Below, one piece after another: positions 1 through 13,795 of a stretch of DNA of 64,000 bases; position 1 is the stretch's first letter, and each line of letters opens with the position of its first letter. The DNA lies in contig CM068313.1 of assembly GCA_034766995.1 (NCBI GenBank), positions 21,112,012 through 21,176,011 on the forward strand, written 5' to 3'. A program made the translations under genes and the position numbers. Source of the DNA: Acanthacorydalis orientalis. Lineage: Eukaryota > Arthropoda > Insecta > Megaloptera > Corydalidae. Below the pieces are notes generated by a model that searched no databases, was not told the origin of the DNA, and was given only the letters and a program-made list of their open reading frames with translations.

Positions 1-244
1 CTAAATTTCAGTATATTGATTTTTCCAATTTAAACAAATGTCTTTAGTAATATAATATATTTAATTAAAAATACTTGATTGGAATATAATACAAAATTTA
101 AATTCATCACTTATTGAAAATCATAGAAAATATATTAATTGTTAGAATATTAACTAAAATTAATATATTTCGAAGAGTCGTTAACCAAATATTTTCTAAG
201 AATTTTTATTTCTTTTTTATTCTTTCTCTTTACTTCTTAATTTC

Positions 245-254
245 TCTCTCTCTC

Positions 255-313
<59 letters not shown>

Positions 314-356
314 ATATATATATATAGATGTGTGTGTGTATATATATATATATAAT
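245..356. repeat. Compound (TC)n(TA)n(TG)n(TA)n microsatellite
   Basis: A short TC run leads into about 46 nt of pure TA, then TG-interrupted TA and a second TA run. The tyrosine/isoleucine-rich reading frame crossing it is a translation of the repeat and not a gene. Confidence 0.95.
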
Positions 357-360
357 ATAT

Positions 361-874
361 TAAATAAAATAAGATAAAAAGTACAGTTATAATATATTCA
401 ACCTTTTCCTATATATTTTTTCATTGACAACGCTTGAAAGATTTATGTTTTCTTGTCGACATTAAGTACCCAATAGGGATAGCTAAAAAGATATTTTTCA
501 CATCTTTTTTTCTTAAACATATCATAGTATTTGCTTAGAGATAATGAGAAATTCGCAGGGTATATATTTCATGTTGATCGTTCAGGCAAAGTAAGCTTTT
601 CTGCTTCGTCTCAATTTCTTATATTTTTATAGAATAATAGACCACAATTATTTCCGACGTAATACAAAAAAAAAATGATTAGACTTATTAATAAGTGGAA
701 TTTTCGTTATAAGGATATAATTTGGTTCAATATGTGTACGAAAAATTAGAAATAAATACTACTTTCAAAATTAAGATGAATTTTATAAATTAATTAAGTA
801 GATATTTTCGTGAATATTACATTTTATTATTATATTATATTAGTAATATTATTTTACTTTCTTATAATAATTTT

Positions 875-917
<43 letters not shown>

Positions 918-1546
918 CTTTAATAAGTTCACTACATTCCACATTATTTTTTGGCACTCTTCATCAATTATATAAAAAGAATTGCACTTTAGCATTTTGA
1001 AAACAATAGCATCACTATAAAAATAAATATAAAGATAACTATAGTGATAATAATTAATTATTTTACACTTTTTTTTAGAAAATATTTATGCAGTTTATGG
1101 GGATTAAAAATGTATGTGTGAAAATATATTGAATATCTAATAAAGAAAGTTACAGCACTATTAAATATTTATTTATAATACGAGATCAGAAACAAACTCA
1201 TTCAATAAAATAAATAATAATTTTAAGAAAACTAACAAGAAAAGTTACAGGCAAATTTAATAAAATACCAATAAATGTGTGTTGAAATATTCCATTAAAA
1301 TAAATGCTATTTATTTTGAAAACTAGATTTTAAAATTGGCTGTTTAATAATTGTGCGTCAAAATATCATATTTATAAAAAAGATAATTGAAAATTATATT
1401 AGGTTTAAAACTTATCTGTATTTTTAATACTAATCAATATAACCAGAAAAATTGTCGTGATTAAATTAGATAAGTGTTATTATAAATCTACTATGAAAAT
1501 TAGATATAAATGTTTATTTTAATATTCTTATTATTCCAATCATATA

Positions 1547-1586
<40 letters not shown>

Positions 1587-2850
1587 ATTGTGTGTTGTGT
1601 GTGTGAAAAAATGTGTATGTTGTAAGTATCAATTTCTTCATTCACATTAAAAGAATAAATTGTAAAATTATATAACACACTTTCATTTTTATAACAAAAA
1701 TGTGTATATTTTTAGGCCGAAAACTACATTCAACATGAAAAACAATAGAAAAAATCTAGGTCATAGTGCAAGCAAATCTGAAATTTATATAACTTTAACA
1801 CACGTTTTACATTTTCCGATAGAATATCAAGATTTGCAAGTGTTTATAATATTCTGTACAATAATGTTATGAAATTCTATATGTCTGCGTTTTTGTTATA
1901 TCCTGTTTTAAAATGATATGCTAAAGAAACTTGTGATCGTAACAAAGATACATGTATATTACAACATATAAATATTTTCTTGACATGATTCACGTATATG
2001 AAATACAAATTGAAAAAATATATCAAAAATAATATCAGTTTAAAGTTAAGAATACTTTTTATATATATTTCTCCTAGAATTATTTTGCTTCGGATTAATT
2101 AAATCATCAAATAAGAGACCTTTTAAAGTTATAATAAAAATACCGTGTCAATTATGTTCTGTTTTTGGTAAAATTTTAGAACAGCAATACGATAAATATA
2201 TTGAATTTTATACTCATACTTTTTTAAAGAATAATTTTTGTATATAATGTTATATCTGTAGCATAGTTAATTAATTTGTATTACATTTAATAATCTTCTT
2301 ATCTGTATCATCATTGAAACAATTACTGAAGTGTAATGAATTACTACAGAGAAAATTAATTTTCAATTATTGTACTTAGAACTGCACATCAAAGAGAAAA
2401 TATTATTAAAACTTTTTGTTCATTAATCGTATAATATAGATTTCATTAAGAAAATGTTAAACTTATTAACATATGCTATTTTATCTAAGAATTAGTTTAT
2501 TTTTATTAAACAGAAGAAAGTTAATACTTTTGATTGCAACAAAAATTATAATATCAAGTATACTGTTTATTCAATGAATATAATTAATGTGTGTTGTTAC
2601 ATTTAAAAAAGTAATAGTGTAAGCTTTCAAATAATAAATTTCATTATTTGAAAACATCCTTACAGTTTTATTCATCAATGCATTAAATAAAAATATTAAA
2701 AAAAAATACAATCTTAAAAAAAAAATAAAAATTTTACACAGAAAACTATTCAATTTTATAAATTATTTTAAAAATATACCCAAAAAGAATAATAAATTCT
2801 TAAAACGTAATGACAGTATTTTTTGTAACAAGCAATTCATGTAATATAGA

Positions 2851-2899
<49 letters not shown>

Positions 2900-4284
2900 T
2901 AGACATGTCTAGGTTTGCATATTATTAAACGGATATTTTAATATAAGTAACTCACACTACTTTCAACATTTTTGAAACAGAATTAAAAAATTAATAATAC
3001 TAACATATTGTCTGAATTTCTTTAAATCTCTTCAAAAAAAGACATCTCTCATAATCGATAACATATCACATTATTATAAAAAAAAACCTTATTATGCCAA
3101 ACATTATACTTTCGTAAGATATTATTTTAATATCTTTGAAAAGAACAAAACTTTTGAAAGAAATACAAAAACTATATCATAAATATATAATCGGATTCAA
3201 ACTTTTACTAGCAAAATCACATTGAAAGCAATATTTAGTATTTTCGAACAGTAACATATATAAAAATAACAATAAATTTATATCAAAGACAATGGTATTA
3301 AATATATTTTACTGAACTTATAGACATATATATATATATATATATATACATACATATATATGCATATATATATATATATATATATAAATCAAAAGATAGA
3401 TATTATATTTAAAATAAATTAATTAATATTATTCAAAAATAGTGTTCCGTGTATCGTATGCATATGTGGAAAAAAATATTATTTTCTTTAATAAAAGAAA
3501 ACTTGTTTAATTGTTAAATAAACAAAACCCTCAAAAACCATCTATATAACATTATATTAAAAAAGAAGCATATATATTATTTTACTTTTTATGAACATAC
3601 ATATATACGTATATATGTTTATGTGAGTTCGTATGAAAAAAGATAATCAACTTGATGAACATTAATGAATAAAAATGTAACACTTTTAATAAATCCGAGC
3701 TTCATAAATCAAACGATCGGACATCTCTAGAACAATACATAAATTAAAAGTATTAAAAATATATACACACACACATAGATATATAGAGAGGAAAAACATC
3801 GAGAAAAGGTGCAAAAACATTGTGTTAGAAGCAATTAAGATACGATTAAGAGATCGAAGCAATCATTCACGGAATACTTTCTACACTGTAGTTATCAAAA
3901 CACAAACACAATCAATCAAAGTAATGTGTTAATTACTTTCCACATTATATTTTATTTTATCTCACGTTATGTCCACATTGTAAGAAATTTTCTTATGATA
4001 CAACACCACCGAGACGTAATTACGATATGTATTAATTATAACAGTGTATTGATTAAACCCAAAAATTTTAATTTTGTACAAATACAGCAACAAGTGCTAT
4101 TAAAAATGTATTTTTTTATTCCTTTCTTTATATAACAAATATAATTATGAACGGAGCGTTCATATTTTAATTGTTCCGTATTAAAAAAACATTTATAATG
4201 TAACATTTTCGAATTTATTTATGCATGTAAATGACTAATAAGTCTAATGGAAATACAAAAGCATAAAATTAACATAATTGAAAC

Positions 4285-4334
<50 letters not shown>

Positions 4335-4700
4335 AATATATGTATACAAATATAAAAGCATATGCAAGAATATCAACTTCTAACCAAAAAATAAAAATAG
4401 ATATTATTAAAAATAAACAAGTAATTGATTTTCAAATTAAACTAACCTTTCTGAATAAATAAGTTTGACTGAAATTCATTGTTCAGCATTCACATAATTG
4501 TAATACATGAAATATAGATGTACTAACTTCAATCAAAGATACAAATAAATTATAGTAACATAGAATTTTTTTAGGAAAATTGAATAATGTAACAATGTAA
4601 TTGTATTATTTTATATGCTACATCGTCAAATTATGAATTGTTTTACATGTATGTATAAAATTTGAGTGAAACCAAATTATTTATTTTTATTTTTGTTTCT
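361..4700. other. AT-rich desert with scattered (TA)n tracts
   Basis: No gene or conserved-looking sequence was found here. (TA)n tracts lie near 880-915, 1548-1583, 2856-2897, 3325-3386 and 4288-4322. Short open frames at 2571-2753 (minus) and 3926-4135 (plus) have the F/I/Y/N-rich composition expected by chance at this AT content and match nothing I recognise. Confidence 0.8.
3325..3386. repeat. (TA)n tract with CATACATA and TGCA interruptions
   Basis: Two pure TA runs are separated by a short CA/TG-bearing spacer. The interruptions are those expected from transitions inside an old TA array. Confidence 0.93.
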
Positions 4701-4702
4701 CA

Positions 4703-4822
4703 CAGATATTTTTTAGCATAATAATAATTATTCATTTTGATTGGCGTTTCTAAAATTTGTTTTAAAAAAAACAGAACCTATTTATGAACATTATTATTAT
4801 AAAAAAGAAACGATATTATAAT

Positions 4823-4830
<8 letters not shown>
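4703..4830. repeat. Local duplication 1, unit A
   Basis: This segment is repeated in diverged form at 4871-4999. Both units start with CAGA, carry a TAATAATTATT core, then a TTTCTA(A/C)AATTTGTTT block and a CATTATTATTGTAAA-like block, and both run into a (TA)n tract. Indels and substitutions make it an old duplication. No coding capacity is visible. Confidence 0.75.

Positions 4831-4862
<32 letters not shown>
4825..4862. repeat. (TA)n tract between duplication-1 units
   Basis: This nearly pure TA run separates the two units of the local duplication. A second TA run follows unit B, so each unit is unique sequence plus a TA tract. Confidence 0.93.
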
Positions 4863-4865
<3 letters not shown>

Positions 4866-4870
4866 ATTAA

Positions 4871-4999
4871 CAGAAATTTATTTTCTTAGCATTTTAATAA
4901 TTATTGATTTTTGATAAACATTTCTACAATTTGTTTCAAAAAACTTTGTAATAAACATCATTATTGTAAAAATAAACGAAATTAGAATTATATATATAT
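4871..4999. repeat. Local duplication 1, unit B
   Basis: This is the diverged direct copy of 4703-4830, in the same orientation and order of blocks, ending in its own (TA)n tract. The duplication period (about 168 bp) includes the TA tract, as expected if exchange or slippage happened between TA runs. Confidence 0.75.
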
Positions 5000-5031
5000 A
5001 TATATATATTGTACACATATGTACGTATGTA

Positions 5032-5033
<2 letters not shown>

Positions 5034-5084
<51 letters not shown>
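5034..5084. repeat. (TA)n tract, about 50 nt
   Basis: A long, essentially pure TA run follows a TGTACGTATGTATGCA transition sequence. Long pure runs like this can extrude cruciforms. Confidence 0.95.
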
Positions 5085-5087
<3 letters not shown>

Positions 5088-5227
5088 TGCGTGTGTTTAC
5101 ATATTTAAGATCATACGAGTATGTGCATAAATAGTTATTCGATAAAAAGCTGCTGAGAAAACAAGCTGTAAATTCTAACAAAAATGTTCACTAGAAAACA
5201 ATCCCAGTGTATATATGTCATAAAATA

Positions 5228-5268
5228 TATATACAATAAATAAATATATAAATATATATATATACATA

Positions 5269-5345
<77 letters not shown>

Positions 5346-5369
5346 TATTTATATATATATAGACATATA

Positions 5370-5402
<33 letters not shown>
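5228..5402. repeat. Long interrupted (TA)n array
   Basis: About 170 nt of almost continuous TA dinucleotides are broken by single TTTA, ACA or AGACA interruptions. It is the longest TA-dominated block in the first 10 kb. The 82-residue Tyr/Ile frame across it (5218-5466, minus) is a repeat translation. Confidence 0.95.
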
Positions 5403-5405
<3 letters not shown>

Positions 5406-5570
5406 TGTTTATTTTAGAATATTTAACAACACAACAACAAAACCACTTAATATGACGCGTATGCAAATATTTTTAAATTTTACTAAATAAAAAATCAATC
5501 ACTACTTTGATAAATATTAAAAGTACAATTATTACATTTCTATGCACACAACATACATACATGTACAAAT

Positions 5571-5575
5571 ACACG

Positions 5576-5617
<42 letters not shown>
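5571..5617. repeat. (CA)n(TA)n compound microsatellite
   Basis: A CA run of about 20 nt leads directly into a TA run of about 27 nt. It is a plain compound dinucleotide repeat. Confidence 0.95.
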
Positions 5618-5698
5618 CCAATTATTAGATTATGAAATCGAATTTATACCCTATTAAACATAAGTGAATAATTGTATAAATATATTTTAATTTATTTC

Positions 5699-5701
<3 letters not shown>

Positions 5702-5745
<44 letters not shown>
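5702..5745. repeat. (TA)n tract, about 43 nt
   Basis: A pure TA run lies shortly before the CpG-rich islet at 6 kb. Confidence 0.95.
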
Positions 5746-5748
<3 letters not shown>

Positions 5749-5974
5749 CCAGAATAAGAATGGAGATTTTGAATATACTGAATTGGAGTTAAACAAAAAA
5801 AATGTTTCATTTACATTAATTCTAATCTGTGATGTATCGTTCAGGTCCTTAACATTTTTTTAATCACTCTAAGTAAGTAATTACATTAAATTTAATTTAG
5901 TAACAACGCTTCACCAAATATCGTATTTAGATAAAAAGTGAAATGTTCATTGATTAATTAACGAGCAACGAACA

Positions 5975-6300
5975 CACAAACAATTACAGAACGTCAGTGA
6001 TGTCACGTCGTAACGCAATGTGTATATAATTTCGTCGACGACCGCGCGCGCGATTCGGTCGGTCCAATATTCGTGTCGCCAACACAATGGTTGCAAAGCG
6101 ACTGACGCCCGTAAACCGACGCCGGCCAAAGTCGATCCCGCGCGCCGTCACTGGCGTCACGACGGCTGCGACGCGCATCGCTACAGCCAGCATACTACCA
6201 TCACCATTGGCCTCCACATTCGGCTATGCTACATCCACAACACCTCTCATACTCCCGCGGTTCTCTTGTCAGGATCTTTGTCCGTCGTGTGGTTAACGTT
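5975..6300. promoter_or_regulatory. CpG-dense islet, candidate promoter or first exon
   Basis: This is by far the most GC- and CpG-rich stretch of the window. It holds a (CG)5 run at 6043-6052, many CGACG-type words, a CRE-like TGATGTCA at 5998-6005 and a TATATAA at 6023-6029 just upstream of the CG-rich core. Overlapping open frames exist on both strands (plus 6020-6325 and 6087-6296; minus 5947-6129 and 5984-6217). Having frames open on both strands is typical of stop-poor GC-rich DNA, and none matches a protein I know. A TATA-containing promoter reading to the right is the simplest reading; an unmethylated CpG patch or a non-coding first exon are alternatives. Confidence 0.35.
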
Positions 6301-7389
6301 TGTACAGAATGAATTTTCGATTTAGATGTAATCTTAATTACTTTAATAACAATCGAGTGTATTAATTTTAATTACCGAAACATGTTCAATTTTTATAAAA
6401 TTCGTTTCAATATCTAATGTGTGAAATGGGAAGAGCGAAATAAACACTCGCAAAGAAAATTATGTAGCACAAGGTTTTATCAAAAATTAAACAAAAATAA
6501 TATTTGATTACAATTAAAAACATTAATGCATATATTGATAACGTTTACTATACATTTTTTTAATAAATTATTGTTTCCGACAATTTATATTTATACTTTC
6601 CATATTTATTTCATTATTGTATAACAAATTCAATAAATATACATTTATATTTTTCTAGTCTTGTTTATGATATTTGCAAATTTCCTACATCACAGCTTAA
6701 TTATATTATAATTTTTATTTTTTTAATCAAAAGATGTAAGCAACAAAAATAAAAAAGAGCTTATTAATACTAGTGGATCCTTTACTGTGGTATTATAGTA
6801 GTAAAACAGTAATTTACTTCACGTATTTTTTTCACAACTGCTGTTGTTTTAACCCTCATAATATCATCATTCTCTAAATATCAACGTACATACATTTTGT
6901 GAATAAAAAATAAACTATCTTTCAAAATCAAGATTAAACTTTACACATGTAAAATAGATATACATCAAAAACAGCATTTATAAATACTTTTAACCTAAAA
7001 TTATGAATATATTATAAATTTTAAATCGAAATTCGCAATATGAATAAAACATTCCAACTAATCACCTATTTTTCATTTCATTTTAAAATAGAAATACATA
7101 GTTCAATGTTTGATTTGTCTTTTTCCTTTCACTAACTTCAACACATGTAAAAATCATTTATTAAATTGTAAATATATATATTAAAAAATTAAAATATTTT
7201 TTTAAGTACATTCTTTTATTTTCGACAATAAAATTAAATAATTAATAATTAAATTATACTACACAATATTAAATTGAAAATATAAATGTAATATACTAAT
7301 TGATACTTTCTTAAAATTATATACGTTTGAATGTAATATTTAGAAGCCATAAATCATCAAAAATACAAACAGACAAATATTAATATTCA

Positions 7390-7428
7390 TTATATATATA
7401 TATATATATATATGTCATATGTATGTGC

Positions 7429-7512
<84 letters not shown>
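7390..7512. repeat. Interrupted (TA)n array
   Basis: Three TA runs are joined by ATGTCATATGTATGTGCACA and GTATATGTATATG spacers. The whole block is TA-derived. Confidence 0.93.
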
Positions 7513-7518
<6 letters not shown>

Positions 7519-8123
7519 CTAGTATAATTTATTTTTAAATTGATGAAATCACGAAAAAATCAAATCAAAATGTTTAAGAATACATCAAGGCTATCAACTT
7601 GATCAAAATTTTTCTGAACTCTGAATTAATAAATGATAACAATCTTTCGAAATATAAAAATAATCGGAGTACTTCCTTCCTGAAAAGTGTTTAAACAGTA
7701 TTTATATGTTTTAGGCTATAAAAGTAAATAAGTTCCTAAATAAAAAAAATATTTTGTTTTCAGTAAACATGTATATCTTATACCAATTAAAATACGACTT
7801 GCATTACGTTATTTATTAAATATTTATTTATGAAATACAGGTTTAATTTTAATTACGTTATGTATCCAGATAGAAACGTTCCATTCATATTAAATAGCAA
7901 TATATTTAAGTTGTACGTATAATGAATTAAGTTCAATTATATATTTTTTACATAAATTAACAGTTAAACATTTTACTTTTTATCTTAAAAGATCATCGTT
8001 AAAAATAATATGATATTACAGTACTTATTTTGTTTATAAATATGTTTTAATCTTTCTGGGACTAAATATTTATTTTTATCCTATTGGTAAACCTTGAAAC
8101 TATATTTTTTCTCTTATGTAGTA

Positions 8124-8166
<43 letters not shown>

Positions 8167-9119
8167 TTATTTAACATGTAAATATTATGAAAAGCGATAT
8201 TCATTACAAAAGAGTCAATCGTAAATATTCCTAAAAACACCAGTTAGATCCTATCTTGACAATAATAGTATAGTATCAGTATGTATATTTTTCAACAGAC
8301 TGAAATTTTCCAATTTATGAATTCCATTATATCCATATCAGTCACTGTACAATAAACGATCTCAACAAAAACTAATAATGAAATTTCAGTTAAATGAACT
8401 CTTAATTAGTGAGTTAGGTGTATATTTCAGTCTGCTAAACGCAATTAAATTATGTAAATATACTTAATGTATTCGTATCAAAAAATAAAAACGGTAGTAA
8501 TTAATTACACCGTTGAAACTAATTTCATAAAATGATTGTAAGTACTTTTCACATGCGAAGCTAGAACTATCAACATAGTTATTACAGAACATAAAACTAC
8601 TTGAATTGAAATATATTTATTTCAATTTATATTTCGAATTTTATATCTCTATGAATATAAATTTCACATCTTAAAATTAAATATAACAGCAGAATGTGTT
8701 GTATAAAATAAATTATATTTGAACAATATTTATTTTTCATCGTTTGAATATACTCAATTTTAACAAATTTATATATATATATATACTTGTATTATAATAC
8801 ATTCTTTTATATTAAGTTTATTTCCGAGTAATAAATATTTGCATCCGACAAATGAGGAATTTTCTCCACTCGCTGATTATTTATTGTTTGACAAAACCAT
8901 TTTGTCTTACAATCAATTTAAATAACAATTTTATTTATTCAATATATCGTGTTTAAACAACTTATTCGATCAATCTTTACTTAAATTTTTAATTACAAAG
9001 TATTAATATCAAAAAAATATTTTTCAATTTTTAGTACATGCAATCATAAACGAAATAAATAAACGAGAGATAAATTAAAATCACATGTATCAATATATTC
9101 TTTTTCCATTAATACATAT

Positions 9120-9121
<2 letters not shown>

Positions 9122-9172
<51 letters not shown>
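9122..9172. repeat. (TA)n tract, about 50 nt
   Basis: A pure TA run is bordered on both sides by ACAATATA-like sequence. Confidence 0.95.
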
Positions 9173-9175
<3 letters not shown>

Positions 9176-10559
9176 ATACGAGAAACTGAGAAATTATTAT
9201 TACTAATTTTCATTATTACTAATGTTATAAACATGTCATAATGTAAATATGAAATAAATTTCATTGAATATATAGATAATTAACTAATGTATATTTAGTA
9301 TCAAATTGAGAAATATATTTAATTTGAAAAAAAACAAAGAATCCAACGAGATCATCTAATTATATAGTAATTTATTTATCAATTATCAAAAAAAGAATAA
9401 TGCATTTTTCTAAAAAATATGAAATCATTTACTTACCTCTAAAAAAGTAGGATTCAGAAACTTCCATCAAGACGAACGCACTGTTCCACTTAGTATGAAA
9501 AGAATTTTATCTGTAAAGCAAAGAAATATGAAATATATAAGTGATTAAAGAAAACTTCAATATTAACACATATATGTTACACATTTTATCATTCAAATTG
9601 TTTTTTATGCAACTAATTACATTAGATTTTTCACATCCATATAATTGTTATCAATTTTATTTGATGCAAAACTGCAAACAATGCTCAATGCCTACATTTT
9701 ATATTACATTAAATATTATAAAATTTTCATTATATATTTTTTTAATGTGATATATACAAAAACAAATTTAAACAAGCCCAACTAGGTCAATCTAAATCTT
9801 TTTATATTAACTTGTTATCTTATTATCTTTATACAAAAATGATATTGTACAATATAAAAGTCAATTTCTTAAGATAGATATATATATATATATACGTATG
9901 TATATGTGAATGAAATAATCAGATAATAATAGAGATTATTGTTCAATTATCTGAAGCAAAAAGTAACAAAAGATTGTTTAAGGGTCTAATAGAAACCGGG
10001 TTTGTAATCAATACGCTTTCCTCTTAACACGCTATAAAATTATATTATGTATTTTTCACTTTATTGTCCACCTTTCCAAACAACTCACGCACCATAATCG
10101 TTAAGAAAAGCTTTTATACTTGGCAAAGTTTACATAAAAAGCTTTCCGTCTACTGAGTAATTGAATGAAATCAATGTTGAAAAGTTTACAGGAATAATAC
10201 AATGAAATGTAATTTATTTCCTTAAAAAAATGTACATAGATTAAACAAACAAATGCTTAATGCTATCGTGATTTTTTCATAAGAAAAGTAGTTTTATTAC
10301 TAAACATATTTCATATTCCTTAATCAGTGTAATCAATCGCCTAATTACTCTTTTTCAAATAAAATAAACACTAATATATTTAAGTAAAGGCTATAATTAT
10401 GATTGGAAAAAATTACTTTTTTGCGCATTAGAAGAATTTTTTATAAAAAAATCAATTAATATATTTCATGTTTTATCTGAAATAAATAATGAAGAAATAA
10501 ATTAGAGCTCATAAATGTTCAGAAAATTAATGGTAACTCCTGATATTCAACTTAAACAT

Positions 10560-10870
10560 TCACGGAATAGTGTATCGAATACCTCATTTGTGTGCATTCG
10601 CAATTGATCATCGTATACAATCTAAAACGCACGGTAAAAGGAAAAAAATAAGATAAAAAAAAGTCATTAAAGTACCTAATTCCTTACAAAACGCTTACTG
10701 AGACATGATAAAATATGCTTGTGGTCAAAGCGATTGGTTTATATTATGCTTGCTTTGAAGCTTTCTTGAGTCAGTTTTTACTTGTGTTATTGTGCGTTTG
10801 ACGAAAGAGAAAGATTACTTACGGACACTGTGTTAGCCGAATGTTGAAAAGGGTTTTCTTATTGAATTTG
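10560..10870. other. GC-enriched islet, candidate regulatory DNA
   Basis: Its complexity is higher than the surrounding desert, with a perfect AP-1-type TGAGTCA at 10767-10773, a GATTGG (inverted CCAAT) nearby and several CG-containing words. It has no open frame of note. Single short motifs occur by chance, so the call rests mainly on composition. Confidence 0.25.
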
Positions 10871-12643
10871 TTCCACTCTACTTAACACTGGGATTCATTT
10901 TGATCTTGATGTATTTGTATATACACTAATAAATATATATATATATATATATATTAACTGGTTGTCTGTACCTTCATACGTATACACTGTGCGTTTCATA
11001 AATGAATTTTCATGAATCACTATAGATTTTCTCTCCTTTTCTTAGTTTCTCTATGAACAGTTTACTTCTGTGCACACGTGAAGCTATTATAATGACGCTA
11101 CAAAATTGATGGGCTTAAACTGTTACTGACATTTACACATTGTAATATCCCTTAATACTTTTCTCAAAATTTACTTAACCACAGTTAAAAAGAAAATGAA
11201 TCCAAGAATACAAGTAATTTAAACTTAAATATTCTCTAACCTAATATTTATCAGTATATAACTATTTCACGTTCTTAATATTTCTTAATAATATGTATAC
11301 TTTTTTATCCTTTATTAAAATTAAATTATAATCAATTTCAAATTTTATTTTTATTCATATTTTTATTTAAATTTGAATATTAATTTATATTCCAAAAACT
11401 AGGATGTTTCAAGTATAAGTAATTATAATATTTTATATGAAATACTGAAAAATATCAGGTCGAGACTAGAAAACATATCTGGAATATATAAAATAATCAT
11501 TGTATGTCTACAATATATTTCCAAGAATTTATTTCCAAACAACTCACAGTATAAAAAGTAGAACTTCAAAAAGATTATAAAAATATTAAAACTTACTAGA
11601 AATAATTCTATCTCAAACCACTTAATGTATCTACGTACTTCTTAACGTGTAATACTTTTTTTATAAAAAAATATGTTTTTTAATAAGTTCACTAGTATAT
11701 TAATATTATATAAAGTAGTGAATAAATACAAAAAATAAAAATCAAATTATTCAATTTTTATTTCTTTATAGACAGAATTATAAGATATTTACATTAATAA
11801 CTATTACATACTTTCAGTTTTTTTTCATTTTCAATACAATTTGAAATAAATGAATGTACATAAATTAATAATATTGAAATTTTCAACATGTCATATAGTC
11901 CTTAATAAAAAAAAATATTTTACAGCTGTGATACAACAAATCCTAATGTAATATCGAAAATACAATTATTTATAATTAATACATATGGTTATTAATCAGA
12001 TTACGAAACATAGGTTGATAAGTAATATATTTATAATATACATAATCTATATTCCACATATTTATATTTTAAAAAATGTATTTTATTCTAAATACACAAA
12101 TACAAAATTTGATGTTTTTAAGAGATCATACATTTATTTTAATTTGATGTAAAAATAAATAAATAACTCTTTAACACTACACAGGTTCAATTTGAAATTT
12201 AAAAGATAATATTATCGATTGAAATATCTTATCATATTTTCAAATAAAAGTTATAAACAGGTTACATTTAAAATTTATGAGAACATGGACAATAGAATTT
12301 AATTTTAGACGTAAAAATTGATTAGTGTCTATTATTTATATATATATATATACATTCTGATGTATGTGTAAATATTTCACTACAATCTGAAAAGATAAAA
12401 TACATTCATTCCATCAAACGTAAATTTCGATTTATGTTTACAACCATTATAATTAAACAAACAATATATGCAAAACATTGAGTGAATCCGTTACTCTATA
12501 TATTAATTAAAACTAGTAAATAGTAAATAATAAATTCTGAAATTATATTGTCATAAAAATCCATTAAAAGAATAAATAGAAATAAAAATATTAATAAATG
12601 TTATATTCAAACAACCAATCACAATTCATAGACGCAAAACTGT

Positions 12644-12645
<2 letters not shown>

Positions 12646-12690
<45 letters not shown>
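12646..12690. repeat. (TA)n tract, about 44 nt
   Basis: A pure TA run is followed directly by an A run. Confidence 0.95.
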
Positions 12691-12694
<4 letters not shown>

Positions 12695-13232
12695 AACAAT
12701 CTTTCAATTTGATTATCATTTACACTACTATTTTTGTTTTGCAAAATCTTATTAAAAAATATTATCGAAAATTAAGACAATTTTTTAGTTACACATATAT
12801 TTTCATTAATAAGTAATTTAAATAATTAGCGTTAATTTTTAAATCTTGACTCCATGATCATAACAAAACAAAAATAAAAAATGTAATTTGTCGAAGTACG
12901 TATTTACAAATTCAATAAATCAAACGAATAAAACTAAAACAAACAGTAACGGGTACTGCACTAATCTAGGTTTTTCGATGATTGGATAATTTTTCATTCA
13001 GCTCGTTCACTCTCTCATGTAATGAGAATAAATTTGAATATTCTAATAAATCACAAATCAGTTTATTTTAATCTAAACAATATACAAGAAAAGTAGACTC
13101 GAATATATTATACTAAAAATATAATTTTAAATCAATGGAAAATATTCTTATGTACATTTATTTAATGTTTCACTTTTGATTATTTCAAATATTTTAATAA
13201 AAATTAAACCACCTAATTATTTTTTGCAAATA

Positions 13233-13289
13233 TATACACACACACACACACATGTATATATATATATACACAAGTGTGTGTGTGTATAG
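13233..13289. repeat. (CA)n-(TA)n-(TG)n self-complementary repeat
   Basis: A CA run, a TA run and a TG run follow one another, so the CA and TG arms can pair across the TA centre and form a long hairpin or cruciform. The arms are about 14-18 nt with small imperfections. Confidence 0.85.
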
Positions 13290-13795
13290 ATAGAAATATC
13301 GAAATAATTGTGTTTTATAAAAAGTCTATGTAAAAAATAGTTTTTTTTACACAAATTTTTCAAAATTTCAATATTTTTTCAATAATTAATGTTCTAAGCT
13401 ACTGAATGTATTTTTAATAAAAATAGGGCAGAGTCTTTCAAAAATAACACATATTTGTTTTTAAAATTCTGTGTATTTTCCCATAACATCATTTTAAAAT
13501 AAAAAAAAATATTATTCAATCCATTTACTATTTTAATATAAGTGTGTACAAATAACTAGTTATTTCTGTGATCCATTTTTTGACAAGAAGAGAGTAGAAA
13601 AGTATATATCTATGTGTGTGTATATAATAATCAACACTTAGGGGTTAACATTTTCTACGAAAATTTTCACAAACGTATAATTTTTTTAAATTATGTATAT
13701 AATTTATAAATCTATATACATTACTGAAAAACATAAATATATATATTTATCAAATTTGATATATAAAGGCAATATTTTGTGTGTATTCATGTCAG

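Larger units (their letters stand above)
6310..10550. other. AT-rich desert, no gene seen
   Basis: It holds (TA)n tracts near 7390-7512, 8127-8163, 8770-8784, 9122-9172 and 9877-9894 and otherwise low-complexity AT-rich sequence. The short frame at 9541-9750 (plus) shows chance composition. A slightly more complex patch at 9960-10170 has a few CG-containing words, but I cannot assign it. Confidence 0.75.

Noticed and set aside
1399..1420. TA-TTAGGTTTAAAACTTATC as a mariner left end
   Set aside because: No matching right end or transposase remnant follows, so one 8-9 nt match is not enough.
4936..5466. Tyr/Ile/Val repeat proteins encoded on the minus strand
   Set aside because: They are translations of (TA)n arrays, which are open in all frames; the same applies to frames at 114-377, 23044-23226, 28649-28939, 45604-45854, 52208-52442 and 61260-61535.
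5947..6325. Arg/Ala/Thr-rich proteins in the CpG islet
   Set aside because: Frames are open on both strands because stop codons are rare in GC-rich sequence; no domain or start context favours one of them.
6769..6780. ACTAGTGGATCC, identical to a common cloning-vector SpeI-BamHI junction
   Set aside because: The flanks (TTAATA before, TTTACTG after) do not continue as vector sequence, so it is a chance 12-mer.
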